From assembly GCA_021234535.1 (NCBI GenBank), contig CM037840.1, positions 1,673,801-1,737,800 of the forward strand: 64,000 bases of DNA. Reading direction: 5' to 3'. The DNA is from Stichopus chloronotus (lineage: Eukaryota > Echinodermata > Holothuroidea > Aspidochirotida > Stichopodidae). Positions 55,101-58,739 of this stretch are shown in pieces; within the stretch, counting starts at the first letter, position 1; the number at the start of each line of letters is the position of its first letter. The position numbers and the translations under genes were made by a program. The notes below the pieces were generated by a model. That model was not told where the DNA came from. It saw only the letters and a program-made list of their open reading frames with translations, and made no database searches.

Positions 55101-58100
55101 CAGAAAAGGTTTACAAAAGACTATTTCATCCAGAAAGAAGACAAAATAAAATCGTTACTAAAAAAGTAAGAGTTTTTGATGCTATATTCAATTCAAACCT
55201 AGCATTAAATGTTGCACCATTTGCATCTTGCCAACTCTAAGTTAGCCTTTTTTATAAGGGAAGGGGGATACCTCTTCCTCTTTGATCCCTCCCCGGGACA
55301 GCGATCAGCCATCGTCCTGCTGCCCACCCATCCACCCCCCCATTCCTTCTGCCAAATCATCAATCAGAATAAAGTGGAATAGAAAAAGGTTATAAGAATG
55401 AAAATGAAAGAGAAAGCAAAGAGAATGCAAGTTTAAGTACTTCAGCACCCTATACATCCAGGAAATTATGCAGGTGATACCAATTTTATGCCTTCAAATT
55501 CAAGCAAGTACAGTGCTTGCCACGAAATGTGCAATTTTTTTATCGGAAAACTCCCAAATGAGTTGAACTTTTCATGGAAGAAAATATTAACAACACCATT
55601 TTCTGGGGCTTACTTGCTGAGCCTGGAGAGAGCTATTTCCAGCAATCTAGGGGCGAGGGTTTATGAATCTATTTTTCTGGTATGCTTCGCTCCATACGAT
55701 GCTAGTGCCCCTCTAAGATAATCTTCAAGCAATCTCACATCACCCCTAATAAAAAATTCAGAATGTGCCCAATGCAACAAGTGCATACTCTTCTTCCATA
55801 TCACACTGTATCACTGCCCAATGAAAAAAGTGTGGGACTACTTCATCCCAATCAAATATTTGTCAAGTGAGGATGCGTAATTTATGATTTCTTCGTCATC
55901 TCAACCAATCGGACTTGTATTAAAATTTTCATTGATTTGCTTTTGCTTTCATTAATTTGAGAACTTGCAAACATGAGACCCTGTTTCAAGACTGTGCATG
56001 TGCAGCTTAGAACACCCAGAAAGTGCTGTTTCTGCCCATCTAGAGAGTTTGAAAGCCATTTTTCTACGTTCCACGCCAACTGATGGTGGTGCACCGCTTT
56101 GATCGCCCTCATGGGTTCCTATATAGGGAGGGTTGTGACAACTGGTTGTTTGATGACATTTTACCTCAAAAATAGATGATCTTACTGATCCTTTTGTGAG
56201 ACATGATTACCATTTGCCCTTATACATCTTTTGTCTTTATTTAGATTTCAGAGCAAGTCATAGGTGGAGCCCCTCCAGCACCAAATTAATTTTGAAAAAA
56301 TTTAAGAGATACATCGAAACTGAAGGAACCGGAACAAAAGGGGCATTACCAGGTAACTTGAAAGAGCAACATTATCTATTGTAACCTTTCACTATGATGA
56401 AAAGCTTACAGTGTTTTTACCAAAATTGGACCTTGATTACTGTGCTGGGAAATGGAAGTGAGTAATTAATTTGATGATTCATAGTTTTACTATTACAAAC
56501 AGATGCTGAAAGCGGTATATTTCACCTATTGTTTGAGCCTTAAAACTGGCAGATAAAGTTGGGCAATCTCCCATCTGATCTGTTCCTTTTCCACTAGTGC
56601 TAGTGTTGTGTTGATGAGCTACATTTTGCTGTTGGTTCGGACGTTGTTTTTTGGTTTTTTTTAGTTCAATCAGCCAGGAAGTTGACCTGTAGTTATATTG
56701 CAATTAAGTCCAACATCAAAGGAAAACACTTTCTTCTACTGTTAAAAGAAAAAAAAAAAACGTACTTAGATACTTCTCTAACTCCCAAAACAGTTGATCA
56801 AAATGACATAAGTTGTTGACCATGAGCCATCATCTCCAAAAGTGAAGGGACGTGAATTTTCAGAATTTACACGTTGCAGTCCTGATGGGGGGTCTGTTAG
56901 ATCGAATGACTGCTCCTTTAAAAAAAAAAAGGAAACTGGAAGATGTCTCTTTGGCAAATGGTGCAATGTTTAGCCATAATTTACCTTTTAAAATGTAGCA
57001 TCACTTTTACAGTCTACTGTTTACAATTATTATGTAACAAGTTGGAATCTTCTTATCCTCATTTCCCAATCCAAAATCATTCCACTGGTTCATCCTCAGT
57101 GGGTATAATTCTGAAAACGTACGCTCATTGGAAAATTCCATGAAAAAATTACCTCATTTAGACCGCATATGTCCAACCTATACCTTTTGCATACGTGCAT
57201 AGATACTTCTCTATAAACTAAACAATTTTAAGCACTATGATCAAAATGGCAAATGTTAAGACGTTGGCCAATGACAATATTAATTGGTGAGATCATAGAA
57301 CTACATTAGCTTGCCTCTATTCTACTAGTATGTAATAAATTAAATGTGAAGTTGCTCAGTATATATTCATACAAGAGCATTTTCGGGTACGAAACACTTC
57401 AGGTACAGGTGATGACATACGACTACATTCTTTGACAAAAATGATGGGACTCTTGTACTCAAATGTGACACTATTGAAGTAGATTCGTTCATCTTTCACA
57501 ATCCCTCCCCCCAGATCAATTTTGTTCCAACCAAAATATATCCCAAATTTCAACTTTGAATGGGGAGTGGGAGAAGGTGTACCCATGTATTTTTGTCAAG
57601 GATTGTAGCCTTACGCTTCTATGTCGAAATGAACAGAGAGGCTTCGGCTGAACCTGTGCATGTCATCAGTTACAACGAAAGCTATAGCAACAAATGTCAA
57701 CAAAGAATATATGATACGGTCACTGCGCTGCCACAGCCTTGAATTATACACCAGTAAAATTGACGATGTGGAGGTTTGAAATCAAGAAAATTCTCAAAAT
57801 GCTCAAAATTCTGTATTTTAATCAGTCATCGCAGTTTTAGGTTTCATCATTTTGAAAAAGCTGAGGGACATTTGGGATACTTCCCCCTCTTACACAAAAG
57901 TGTGATATAGAACCGTACCAGAATGAGCCCTACCGTAGTGGTATATTTACCCACATCTTCACACTTAAGAAACTTGCATACATTATCTTTACAGTCACAC
58001 ATTCTAGATTTTTAAAGATCTAGGCTTATTTCATGTAAGTTCAAGGATTTGTATTTTTTTTTATAGGGAAAGAAGAGATACTGGCGTTTCTAGACGAGGA

Positions 58101-58215
58101 GAAAACCTTACTGCCAGACACGGTGCCGCAAGAAAAGAAGATTTTGCTCACTAAAATGAAAGTTTTCAATGAGAGAAAATCACTCCGCCTCAGACTTGAA
58201 ACGTTTCAAGTTTAA
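992..58215 (+). CDS. 21-exon tyrosine-recombinase-like host gene, 5' partial (overview)
   Basis: This entry spans the whole gene; the exons are listed separately. All 21 exons have AG acceptors and GT donors. Their lengths total 2445 nt (814 codons plus TAA), with phases running 2,0,1,2,1,1,0, then 0 for exons 8-13, then 1 for exons 14-20. Domain order is two C2H2-like fingers, a linker, a helical arm-like segment, a recombinase fold (exons 7-9), a low-complexity tail and a basic C-terminus. The fold aligns without gaps around the first Arg with the nested copy at 32.6-34.2 kb (both begin LRN). It keeps Arg I (GHRCSV), the Lys (end of exon 7), Arg II (NIRK) and a His (MAH). Asn replaces the catalytic Tyr, and the Glu after Arg I is Val. 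Known for the family: such recombinases are encoded by Crypton, DIRS and Ngaro elements, and some became host genes. Inferred: a nuclear DNA-binding protein without recombinase activity. The exact element class is not settled. No initiator Met is visible. Confidence 0.82.
1952..2084 (+). CDS. Exon 2: zinc finger 2
   Basis: Acceptor aacttctatag, donor GTGAGT. The split Arg codon from exon 1 joins in frame, and the exon ends in phase 0. After an Arg-rich run (GQRRRN) comes CPVEGCPAKAITRVDCHLVKVH, read here as C-x4-C-x10-H-x4-H. An alternative donor (aag|gtacac, 2069) would cut the finger before its last His, so the downstream donor is preferred. High GC and the absence of stops support real coding. 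Confidence 0.8.
2660..2955. repeat. Dispersed repeat B, copy 1
   Basis: Shares a long, ordered set of blocks with 7.88-8.15 kb ('catcaagtgaca', 'gcaagttatttgttt', 'atagtttgaaatatcct', 'tttagctgatgct'). It lies in the intron between exons 2 and 3, next to otherwise featureless DNA. Confidence 0.75.
3180..3199. repeat. Short GTCT microsatellite
   Basis: Five GTCT units in the intron between exons 2 and 3. Confidence 0.8.
3721..3865 (+). CDS. Exon 3: linker, Ala/Pro/Ser-rich
   Basis: Acceptor ttccttatccag, donor GTAATT; phase 0 in, phase 1 out. It begins KNDPNYKLLLDKCRQSGREVEA, continuing the helix after finger 2, then turns Ala/Pro/Ser/Gln-rich (AAALLPPETQQSSSSVQDS). It is probably a flexible linker between the fingers and the recombinase-like region. 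No domain is recognised. Confidence 0.78.
4190..4370. repeat. Degenerate ~21-bp tandem repeat
   Basis: About eight imperfect units of the type gtggttgatgatagctttag, alternating with 'gtgtttgataataacttta'. It lies in the intron between exons 3 and 4. Confidence 0.85.
4778..4925 (+). CDS. Exon 4: linker before arm-like domain
   Basis: Acceptor cattttcatttttacag, donor GTATCT. The split Gly codon from exon 3 is completed, and the exon ends two bases into an Arg codon that exon 5 completes. It reads GQFQNYLFVKGGCTLAARKS and later CTPSTPPR. It is mostly polar, with several His and Gln residues; no domain is recognised. The exact phase fit on both sides is the main support. Confidence 0.75.
6264..6476. 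repeat. 42-bp tandem repeat, five copies
   Basis: The unit is 42 bp and contains the imperfect palindrome GATCAGA...TCTGATC. Because 42 is divisible by three, frames on both strands stay open across the array (120 and 96 codons), but the translations are pure repeat and not genes. Confidence 0.92.
6702..6931 (+). CDS. Exon 5: helical arm-like region
   Basis: Acceptor ttcttcattttcag, donor GTATGT; phase 2 in, phase 1 out. It encodes RLMESLQKEGLQPKTTSSYF, then a Leu-rich helix (IVKKLCSFLLLYGEI) and an acidic/polar helix. In tyrosine recombinases of mobile elements an N-terminal core-binding or arm region of short helices, with a 'parameters for crossing' type Lys/Thr/Tyr motif, precedes the catalytic fold; this exon resembles that in position and composition. 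The assignment is inference. Confidence 0.82.
7771..7842 (+). CDS. Exon 6: short connecting helix
   Basis: Acceptor ttgcttttgatttgcag, donor at ttcg|GTACGG. It encodes DVLLPPEEIQRLKVSAVAEL and ends in EEVF. A nearer donor (gag|gtattc, 7836) would leave phase 0 and not fit exon 7, which needs one carried base. The longer exon is chosen because it keeps the frame. Confidence 0.75.
7880..8155. repeat. Dispersed repeat B, copy 2
   Basis: Same orientation as the copy at 2.7 kb, starting just after exon 6. Identity is high but gapped, suggesting an old family. Confidence 0.75.
8800..9740 (+). repeat. Tandem array of six ~145-bp units, each with a DR1 motif
   Basis: AGGTCAAAGGTCA occurs exactly at 8916, 9058, 9201, 9352, 9499 and 9642, spaced 142, 143, 151, 147 and 143 bases. 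Each unit also carries 'atctcaagaaggga' and 'tcaaattgtgaaaa'. The 13-mer is the consensus DR1 half-site pair bound by RXR, PPAR, HNF4 and COUP-TF type nuclear receptors. The array lies in the intron between exons 6 and 7. Dispersed copies, mostly reversed, occur elsewhere in the window. Confidence 0.92.
10439..10626 (+). CDS. Exon 7: recombinase fold, Arg I and Lys
   Basis: Acceptor ttaccttgttcctttcag, donor GTGAGT; phase 1 in, phase 0 out. It holds LRNILITFILLSSGHRCSVI, which lines up without gaps with LRNLVVSRLTLYNAWRGGEP of the nested recombinase. The catalytic Arg I is kept (GHR), while the following conserved Glu is Val. The exon ends in FFIK, whose Lys sits where the beta-hairpin Lys (TTK) falls in the nested copy. 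The stretch after the donor runs on open, but is not needed. Confidence 0.85.
10800..11340. mobile_element. TTAA-flanked fold-back MITE, copy 1 (541 bp)
   Basis: It starts AAGGATAGTCCA after TTAA (10796-10799) and ends AGACCATCCT before TTCA, a one-base variant of TTAA. The two halves are partly complementary: aaaacttccattc near the left pairs with gaatggaagttt near the right, and gttctc with gagaac. The second copy at 38.3 kb shares length and sequence. Confidence 0.8.
12084..12356 (+). CDS. Exon 8: recombinase fold, beta-hairpin to Arg II
   Basis: This is the longest exon of the host gene (91 codons, phase 0 to 0). Acceptor tttttacttttctcag, donor GTATGT. It starts VHNHYTASTHGPLSVVLTQQ, matching the strand-Lys-strand element with a GP turn seen in mobile-element recombinases. 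A helix with WCKSYMELARN follows, then APFFLSKGGG and a final helix NLSPVNIRKTIITR. The Arg of NIRK fits the second catalytic Arg (HxxR box, His not conserved). Confidence 0.87.
12357..14411. other. Intron 8-9, nothing recognised
   Basis: AT-rich intronic DNA with a G-run (12740s) and a few worn DR1-like pieces near 14255 ('tgaccccaagtgacccc'). No coding or structured feature is supported. Confidence 0.5.
14412..14561 (+). CDS. Exon 9: recombinase fold end, Tyr lost
   Basis: Acceptor ttttgttcatttcag, donor GTGAGA; 50 codons, phase 0 to 0. It reads KIAEYMAHREDSQAHRNK. In the nested copy the same place reads EHMGHPEGINKHVYQ, with the nucleophilic Tyr nine residues after the His. Here the His is kept (MAH), but Arg-Asn-Lys stand where the Tyr should be and no Tyr occurs later in the exon. 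The protein is thus unlikely to cleave DNA. The exon closes with a helix (VACEATRLISGLLDG). Confidence 0.84.
15111..15197 (+). CDS. Exon 10: Ser/Thr-rich tail
   Basis: Acceptor catttatcatgccttcag, donor GTATTT; 29 codons, phase 0 to 0. It is almost entirely Ser, Thr and Pro (VPSSSSGTSLSSTEPLSSDQ). This looks like a disordered tail and a candidate for phosphorylation. It is identified mainly by splice sites and phase. Confidence 0.62.
16350..16932. repeat. 13-bp minisatellite mixed with GT-rich units
   Basis: Units of GTCAGTATGCTGT (13 bp) alternate with 'cagtgtgtgt' variants for nearly 600 bp. None of the units contains a stop in any plus-strand frame, so all three frames stay open for about 200 codons with Cys/Val/Ser repeats. 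This is a repeat, not a gene. Confidence 0.93.
17536..17598 (+). CDS. Exon 11: Ser/Thr-rich tail
   Basis: Acceptor tgttttcccttaataaag, donor GTAAGT; 21 codons, phase 0 to 0. It reads CIPPSLSSSPSTTTLQTEAA, the same composition as exon 10. The donor is perfect. The acceptor tract is interrupted by 'ataaag', so the left edge is less sure than the right. Confidence 0.6.
17821..17897. repeat. Nested palindromes
   Basis: Two inverted repeats sit side by side: gcgcgtgtatacg with cgtatacgcgc (17834-17865) and a perfect 22-bp palindrome centred at 17883/17884 with arms GTTTACCTCAA/TTGAGGTAAAC. The outer pieces tgggttta and taaaccca also pair. GC is higher than in the flanks. Confidence 0.75.
17900..19650. 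other. Intron DNA, nothing recognised
   Basis: AT-rich with short local repeats (atatatcgggaatatatatc at 18053) and no exon with consistent phase. Worn DR1-repeat sequence begins after about 19.6 kb. Confidence 0.5.
19660..20200 (-). repeat. Dispersed DR1-type repeat
   Basis: Reversed copies of the ~145-bp unit: 'gatgacctttgacccccat' near 19993, 'acctttgacctcatcaaaaac' near 20143, and related 'ctgcagacacagtttgtctacattttgcctg' type stretches. Confidence 0.7.
20728..20870. repeat. Dispersed repeat C, copy 1
   Basis: Begins 'tatcaatataggccttgaat' and shares about 140 bp with 22.17 kb, including 'gcgattgcacaccac' and 'gagaatgggtactttggtaa'. Confidence 0.8.
21555..21632 (+). CDS. Exon 12: tail
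   Basis: Acceptor tgtttcttatatcattacag, donor GTAACA; 26 codons, phase 0 to 0. It reads NTLGANMQPLLPMDVLSNST, then FAGLLK. This is a mildly hydrophobic patch within the otherwise polar tail, possibly a short docking motif (inference). No family is recognised. Confidence 0.62.
22042..22089 (+). CDS. Exon 13: charged micro-exon
   Basis: Acceptor cattatcttacag, donor GTTAGT; 16 codons, phase 0 to 0: VAEIEKDKPKEDDDKE. Together with exon 12 it reads as a short helix passing into an acidic run. The donor is weaker than in most exons of this gene. Confidence 0.6.
22169..22335. repeat. Dispersed repeat C, copy 2
   Basis: Begins 'tatcaatataggccttgcat'; same orientation as copy 1, just after exon 13. 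Confidence 0.8.
22340..22870 (-). repeat. Dispersed DR1-type repeat
   Basis: Contains TGACCTTTGACC at 22596 and the exact TGACCTTTGACCT at 22744, with 'catagtttgtacacattctgcctg' like blocks shared with 19.7-20.0 kb. It ends in a CA-rich stretch at 22.87 kb. Confidence 0.7.
23288..23318 (+). repeat. Terminal hairpin of the DR1 repeat family
   Basis: GGTTCCTTTGC pairs with GCAAGGAACC with one bulged base, followed by 'aaaaat'. The same stem-loop plus A-run closes the copies at 29.3 and 44.1 kb. Confidence 0.6.
23613..23664 (+). CDS. Exon 14: tail, shifts phase 0 to 1
   Basis: Acceptor ttccttgatccttgcag, donor GTATGT. It reads LSCMPDRDAETQPQDKD plus one base. It is the only tail exon that changes phase, and the six exons after it all begin and end in phase 1. 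The polar, acidic composition fits its neighbours. Confidence 0.62.
24381..24576. mobile_element. MITE family A, copy 1
   Basis: About 195 bp starting CTACAATCTTGGACAAAAT and containing 'cttgggacacc', 'gttcaatgttggctgtag' and 'ttatcctctcacctaaaatt'. The right end is worn (caacaattttgttttttag). The same sequence occurs at 26.3 kb and, reversed, at 27.2 kb. Confidence 0.75.
25818..25880 (+). CDS. Exon 15: acidic tail
   Basis: Acceptor gatcacttttacag, donor GTAAGC; phase 1 to 1. It reads DPLQSVYDDENSMELGSSPK. It is acidic and Ser-rich. The downstream intron is the longest in the gene (13.2 kb) and contains the nested recombinase copy. Confidence 0.62.
26067..26252. repeat. 66-bp tandem repeat, 2.8 copies
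   Basis: Units begin CACCTCATTGTCC at 26067, 26133 and 26199 and are nearly identical, which suggests recent duplication. Unit length is divisible by three, giving repeated open frames without meaning. Confidence 0.93.
26333..26523. mobile_element. MITE family A, copy 2
   Basis: This copy matches copy 1 in the same orientation. Its left terminus is worn (tttggacaaaatacc) and its right terminus intact (attttgtccaagactgtag). It lies in the long intron after exon 15. Confidence 0.78.
27241..27444. mobile_element. MITE family A, copy 3 (reversed, best preserved)
   Basis: The termini are CTACAATCTTGAACAAAAT and ATTTTGTCCAAGATTGTAG, 18 of 19 bases complementary. Interior matches copies 1 and 2 in reverse. 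TA next to CAATC at each end would fit a Tc1/mariner-type TA target, which is inference. Confidence 0.8.
28525..28860. repeat. Dispersed repeat D, copy 1
   Basis: Shares an ordered series of blocks with 45.74-46.07 kb: 'gtagtgggt', 'tatcacatgca', 'acaacatggca', 'cattaaaacttcat' and 'tttccttg'. About 335 bp, non-coding. Confidence 0.75.
28930..29345 (-). repeat. Dispersed DR1-type repeat with terminal hairpin
   Basis: The exact TGACCTTTGACCT lies at 28974. The repeat runs through a CA-rich stretch (29263-29285) to a perfect 10-bp stem, ATTCCTTGCC (29314-29323) with GGCAAGGAAT (29331-29340), followed by an A-run. Confidence 0.75.
29346..31329. other. Intron DNA, nothing recognised
   Basis: Contains loose repeated phrases such as 'gaaccattaactgagcatcat' and 'tgtacaagagaat' (30.2, 30.9 and 31.2 kb), which suggest an old dispersed family. 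No gene is seen. Confidence 0.45.
31330..31707. mobile_element. hAT-type MITE, 378 bp
   Basis: Perfect 15-bp terminal inverted repeats: CAGGGTTGTCACCAG at the left and CTGGTGACAACCCTG at the right. The flanks TCCATCAA (31322-31329) and TCCATCAC (31708-31715) are an 8-bp target duplication with one change. The internal arms also pair (gagagctggg on the left and its partner on the right). Non-coding; the open frames crossing it are not genes. Confidence 0.88.
32561..34216 (+). pseudogene. Nested tyrosine-recombinase copy with two in-frame TAG codons
   Basis: A single 552-codon frame runs from an AG acceptor (tcttttgttttcaacag) to a GT donor (gacaaag|gtaggt), phase 1 on both sides. It is broken only by TAG at 33850-33852 and 33973-33975, with no frameshift. 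It encodes two zinc fingers: CPFCSKLIAGSQLTRHLKAMH, and CSICKGAYSKRNFPRHKKSC with a C2HC end. A helical region follows, then the recombinase fold: NAWRGGEPCRL (Arg I with its Glu), TTK (Lys), TRHRTST (Arg II), HMGH (His) and KHVYQ (Tyr nucleophile). The full catalytic set is thus visible, although the first TAG falls before the second half of the fold. It matches the domain order of exons 1-9 of the surrounding gene but has no introns. It could be a decayed mobile element, a retrocopy-like duplicate, or an exon captured by the host gene. The open frame extends upstream to an ATG at 32305, but that part is AT-rich and looks intronic. Confidence 0.85.
34408..34465. repeat. CGGTACC-type repeat end (hAT-like terminus)
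   Basis: Begins AGGGTTGGGCGGTACCAG, the kind of end seen in hAT MITEs. A complementary end lies at 37490-37506, so this may be the left end of a 3.1-kb element. No matching 8-bp duplication was found, so it may equally be a solitary fragment. Confidence 0.4.
34466..37354. other. Intron DNA between the two CGGTACC ends
   Basis: No transposase-like frame found. A short inverted piece, acccacgaagtgtgggt, occurs near 35430. If the flanking ends belong together, this would be the non-coding interior of one element. Confidence 0.4.
37355..37508. repeat. CGGTACC-type repeat end
   Basis: Rich in ggtacc and accggt motifs and ending 'ggaatactgcccaactc', the reverse of the 34.4 kb end with changes. 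Confidence 0.45.
38277..38815. mobile_element. TTAA-flanked fold-back MITE, copy 2 (539 bp)
   Basis: It starts AAGGATGGTCCA after TTAA (38273-38276) and ends TGGACTATCCT before TTAA (38816-38819). It shares long stretches with the copy at 10.8 kb, for example 'accccctttgc', 'catctcttcacatt' and 'tgacatcactcctgct'. The TTAA target suggests a piggyBac-like mobiliser (inference). Confidence 0.85.
39066..39119 (+). CDS. Exon 16: Ser/Lys-rich tail
   Basis: Acceptor ttactttatgtactgtag, donor GTAAGT; phase 1 to 1. It reads CKSSSSNKSDGKADRSAL. The T-rich tract upstream is strong. It lies between a TTAA-flanked MITE (ends 38815) and a hAT element (starts 39544) and belongs to neither. Confidence 0.62.
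   Translation, partial: ANHPHRTKVMAKLIGVL
39544..40669. mobile_element. hAT-type non-autonomous element, 1126 bp, with 8-bp TSD
   Basis: The element begins CAGGGTTGGAAATT and ends AATTTCAAACCCTG, imperfect terminal inverted repeats with one mismatch. It is flanked on both sides by a perfect 8-bp direct repeat, ATTGCACC (39536-39543 and 40670-40677). An 8-bp target duplication and CAGGG termini are hallmarks of the hAT superfamily. Subterminal inverted pieces (tccgcc near the left end, tggcggacca at 39650) are present. No transposase reading frame is found, so it must have been moved by an enzyme from elsewhere. Confidence 0.9.
41080..41430 (-). repeat. Dispersed DR1-type repeat
   Basis: The exact TGACCTTTGACCT lies at 41280, followed by 'ccaccaaaaacaataagg'. 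The same block occurs in reverse complement in the 8.8-9.7 kb array. Confidence 0.75.
41826..41994. mobile_element. CGGTACCG-rich MITE, ~170 bp
   Basis: Starts 'tagggtttggcggtatcc' and ends 'gataccggtaccgcctccaa'; the ends are partly complementary and the interior has repeated taccggta palindromes. Related to the 34.4 and 37.4 kb pieces. Confidence 0.6.
42780..42848. repeat. GT/GC-rich microsatellite
   Basis: Irregular gtgtgtgcgt-type tract following 'cgtgtccgtgcc'. The open frames on the minus strand across it (His/Thr repeats) are artefacts. Confidence 0.85.
43850..44110 (-). repeat. Dispersed DR1-type repeat, CA tract and terminal hairpin
   Basis: The exact TGACCTTTGACCT lies at 43914. 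It is followed by 'aatagggcacaccttctcaa', a CA microsatellite (44023-44060) and the stem GGTTCCTCTTGC / GCAAGGAACC (44077-44102), then 'aaaaat'. Confidence 0.75.
44840..45290 (-). repeat. Dispersed DR1-type repeat, at least two units
   Basis: Exact TGACCTTTGACCT at 44892 and 45033, with a degenerate third unit (atgacctttaacc) near 45178; spacing is about 141-146 bases, as in the 8.8 kb array. It ends in 'acacacacacacatgca'. Confidence 0.75.
45378..45405. repeat. ATATG microsatellite
   Basis: A short run of 'atatgatatgatatgatgtgat'-like units just before a stretch ending near exon 17. Confidence 0.7.
45661..45708 (+). CDS. Exon 17: acidic micro-exon
   Basis: Acceptor tttatctcatatacag, donor GTAAGT; phase 1 to 1. 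It reads NQECGEAEESDSETVA. It is strongly acidic with Ser-Asp and Ser-Glu pairs like casein-kinase-2 sites (inference). It begins immediately after repeat DNA and is followed at 45.74 kb by another repeat. Confidence 0.62.
45740..46075. repeat. Dispersed repeat D, copy 2
   Basis: Same orientation as the 28.5 kb copy. It starts about 30 bases after exon 17. Confidence 0.75.
46100..47855. other. Intron 17-18: worn repeats only
   Basis: Weak DR1-family pieces at 46.74-47.1 kb ('cctttgaccccc', 'aatagggga') and a CA-rich stretch at 47.16-47.20 kb. No gene is seen. Confidence 0.5.
47856..47957 (+). CDS. Exon 18: acidic-to-basic tail, NLS-like
   Basis: Acceptor tttctctcgatttcaacag, donor GTAAGT; phase 1 to 1. 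It opens DDSECNEEEDIYVPYVKVPR and ends with a Lys/Arg/Ser repeat (KSSKKSRRKSSRKS) built on a short DNA repeat, aagtcaag. The basic run is a plausible nuclear localisation signal, consistent with a DNA-binding role. Confidence 0.72.
48326..48397. repeat. (TCAG)n microsatellite, about 18 units
   Basis: An uninterrupted TCAG run. It translates as a Ser-Val-Ser-Gln repeat and lies in the intron between exons 18 and 19. Confidence 0.95.
49330..49905 (-). mobile_element. Non-LTR retrotransposon remnant, AP-endonuclease part
   Basis: The minus-strand reading gives KPDIFGVTESWLEM (the PDI..xTETWL box with the catalytic Glu), GFGGRVLLDVRDNM (the GGGVLLYVRD box) and VTIGRPTVYHSPNSGKENDK (the xxYRPPNS box). 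These are in the correct order for an APE-type endonuclease of CR1/L2-like elements. Frames shift between blocks and stops occur, so this is a fossil. The GDFN block is no longer clear. Confidence 0.68.
50105..50290. repeat. Duplicate of the 49.25-49.43 kb segment
   Basis: The stretch starting near 50110 (ctgctatggaaacatgaaga) repeats the stretch starting near 49250 with scattered differences, including 'atgggatcctgtcat' against 'atgggaccctgtcat' and 'aacaaaccac'. This suggests two overlapping copies of the same retroelement fossil or a local duplication. Confidence 0.6.
50290..50710 (-). mobile_element. Non-LTR retrotransposon remnant, possible ORF1 esterase-like part
   Basis: On the minus strand, upstream of the endonuclease block, AKIQDVIERVNKIVSDEEVC and VVDSGGYNNVEESIDKVQ are readable. 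CR1/L2-type ORF1 proteins often carry an SGNH-esterase domain with a block of this shape (helix, VVxxGxNxV). The order ORF1 then endonuclease on the same strand supports one element. The match is short and inferred from memory. Confidence 0.4.
51060..51185 (+). CDS. Exon 19: Trp/Gly/Cys-rich module
   Basis: Acceptor ttttccatgcgtgtttcag, donor GTGTGT; phase 1 to 1, 41 full codons plus the split ones. It reads PPLHWRCQTGIQWGNPPDFS, then WGGKGLCEWCRDRVDDNTTF. Three Trp residues, a CxxC pair and an earlier Cys suggest a small metal-binding or binding module that differs from the rest of the tail. GC content is clearly above its flanks. No family is recognised. Confidence 0.68.
   Translation, partial: VPRYTGVARLGSSGVIRQTFHGVAKGSANGAGIEWTIILLS
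51186..54039. other. Intron 19-20, first part: nothing recognised
   Basis: Apart from the 18-bp tandem repeat at 52.6 kb, this stretch shows no coding frame with splice support and no repeat I could pair. Confidence 0.45.
52580..52648. repeat. 18-bp tandem repeat, about 3.5 copies
   Basis: Perfect copies of GTTATGGAAGCTATTAAA, hence recently expanded. Confidence 0.93.
54040..54290. repeat. Fold-back repeat with GTGTCGGAACATAGGG units
   Basis: 'ccctatgttctgacacac' near 54052 is inverted relative to 'gtgtcggaacataggg', which occurs twice around 54226-54260. MITE-like; ends not defined. Confidence 0.5.
54530..56112. repeat. Broken repeat unit in three pieces, zinc-finger-like in part
   Basis: A block near 54565-54650 ('gggaagtgccgtgtcctgcc' to 'ccacgccaagtaatggtggtgc') recurs near 56010-56095 ('acgccaactgatggtggtgc'). 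A second block near 54825-54950 ('aattacccagaaaaggttta') recurs near 55093-55235. The 56.0 kb piece reads RKCCFCPSREFESHFSTFH, resembling a short C2H2 finger, then a stop. It may be a decayed exon of a duplicated gene or element. Confidence 0.45.
56245..56352 (+). CDS. Exon 20: Trp/Lys-rich C-terminal segment
   Basis: Acceptor tcttttgtctttatttag, donor GTAACT; phase 1 to 1. It reads HRWSPSSTKLILKKFKRYIE, then TEGTGTKGALP. From memory, genes with this recombinase type in cnidarians and fishes often end with a similar segment: a Trp, a Lys-rich helix ending in a hydrophobic/Tyr patch, then a Gly-Lys loop. Here it continues into exon 21. Confidence 0.78.
57423..57608. mobile_element. MITE related to family A by its termini
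   Basis: The ends are CTACATTCTTTGACAAAAAT and ATTTTTGTCAAGGATTGTAG, which resemble family A termini. The interior is different apart from 'gggac'. It lies in the intron between exons 20 and 21. Confidence 0.65.
58067..58215 (+). CDS. Exon 21 (terminal): C-terminal helices and stop
   Basis: The acceptor is an excellent T-run (tattttttttttatag); phase 1 in. It reads GKEEILAFLDEEKTLLPDTV, then KKILLTKMKVFNERKSLRLR and ends FQV with TAA at 58213-58215. Two amphipathic helices are likely. No AATAAA lies in the next 150 bases; ATTAAA at 58358-58363 is a possible poly(A) signal. Confidence 0.82.
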
Positions 58216-58357
58216 TCAGTGTTTACCCTATTAACTGTTGATTTTTATTGTTTGATATCCACTCATTGGATATTGTTCAAACATGAAGTTCTGTACATGT
58301 TTATCATAAATTGTATGCAGTACAAATGCGTTGTGTCCCATGTATGTCTCATCACCC

Positions 58358-58363
58358 ATTAAA
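58358..58363 (+). promoter_or_regulatory. Possible poly(A) signal of the recombinase-like gene
   Basis: ATTAAA, a common variant of AATAAA, lies 143 bases after the stop codon. A T/G-rich stretch is not obvious right after it, so this is only a candidate. Confidence 0.25.
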
Positions 58364-58739
58364 CTGTATTAATGAACTACATTTACCAGCTGGGCTGCCA
58401 GCATTGGATTGTGTGAGTATCAAGCACATCAAGCTTCTGACTCTCAATATGAAACTGTGGTCTGGTCCATATACTGTACACTCTACACTACAACATGTTA
58501 ACATGCACCTAAAGACATTATTTGTAAGGTGGAAGTATTGTATACTATTTGAGTAAGATGTGGTATAGTCTAAACAAGTCTTTTCTCCCACTTTACAATT
58601 CGATGCTACCTTTCTTTCTAAATATTGAAAATTTGACAGTTTTTTTTTCCAAATTTAATTACTTTAAATGATATACATAGGAGGAGGTATGATCCACAAA
58701 ATTTGTGACATGTTAAATTGAGCCTAAAACTATCTTAGC

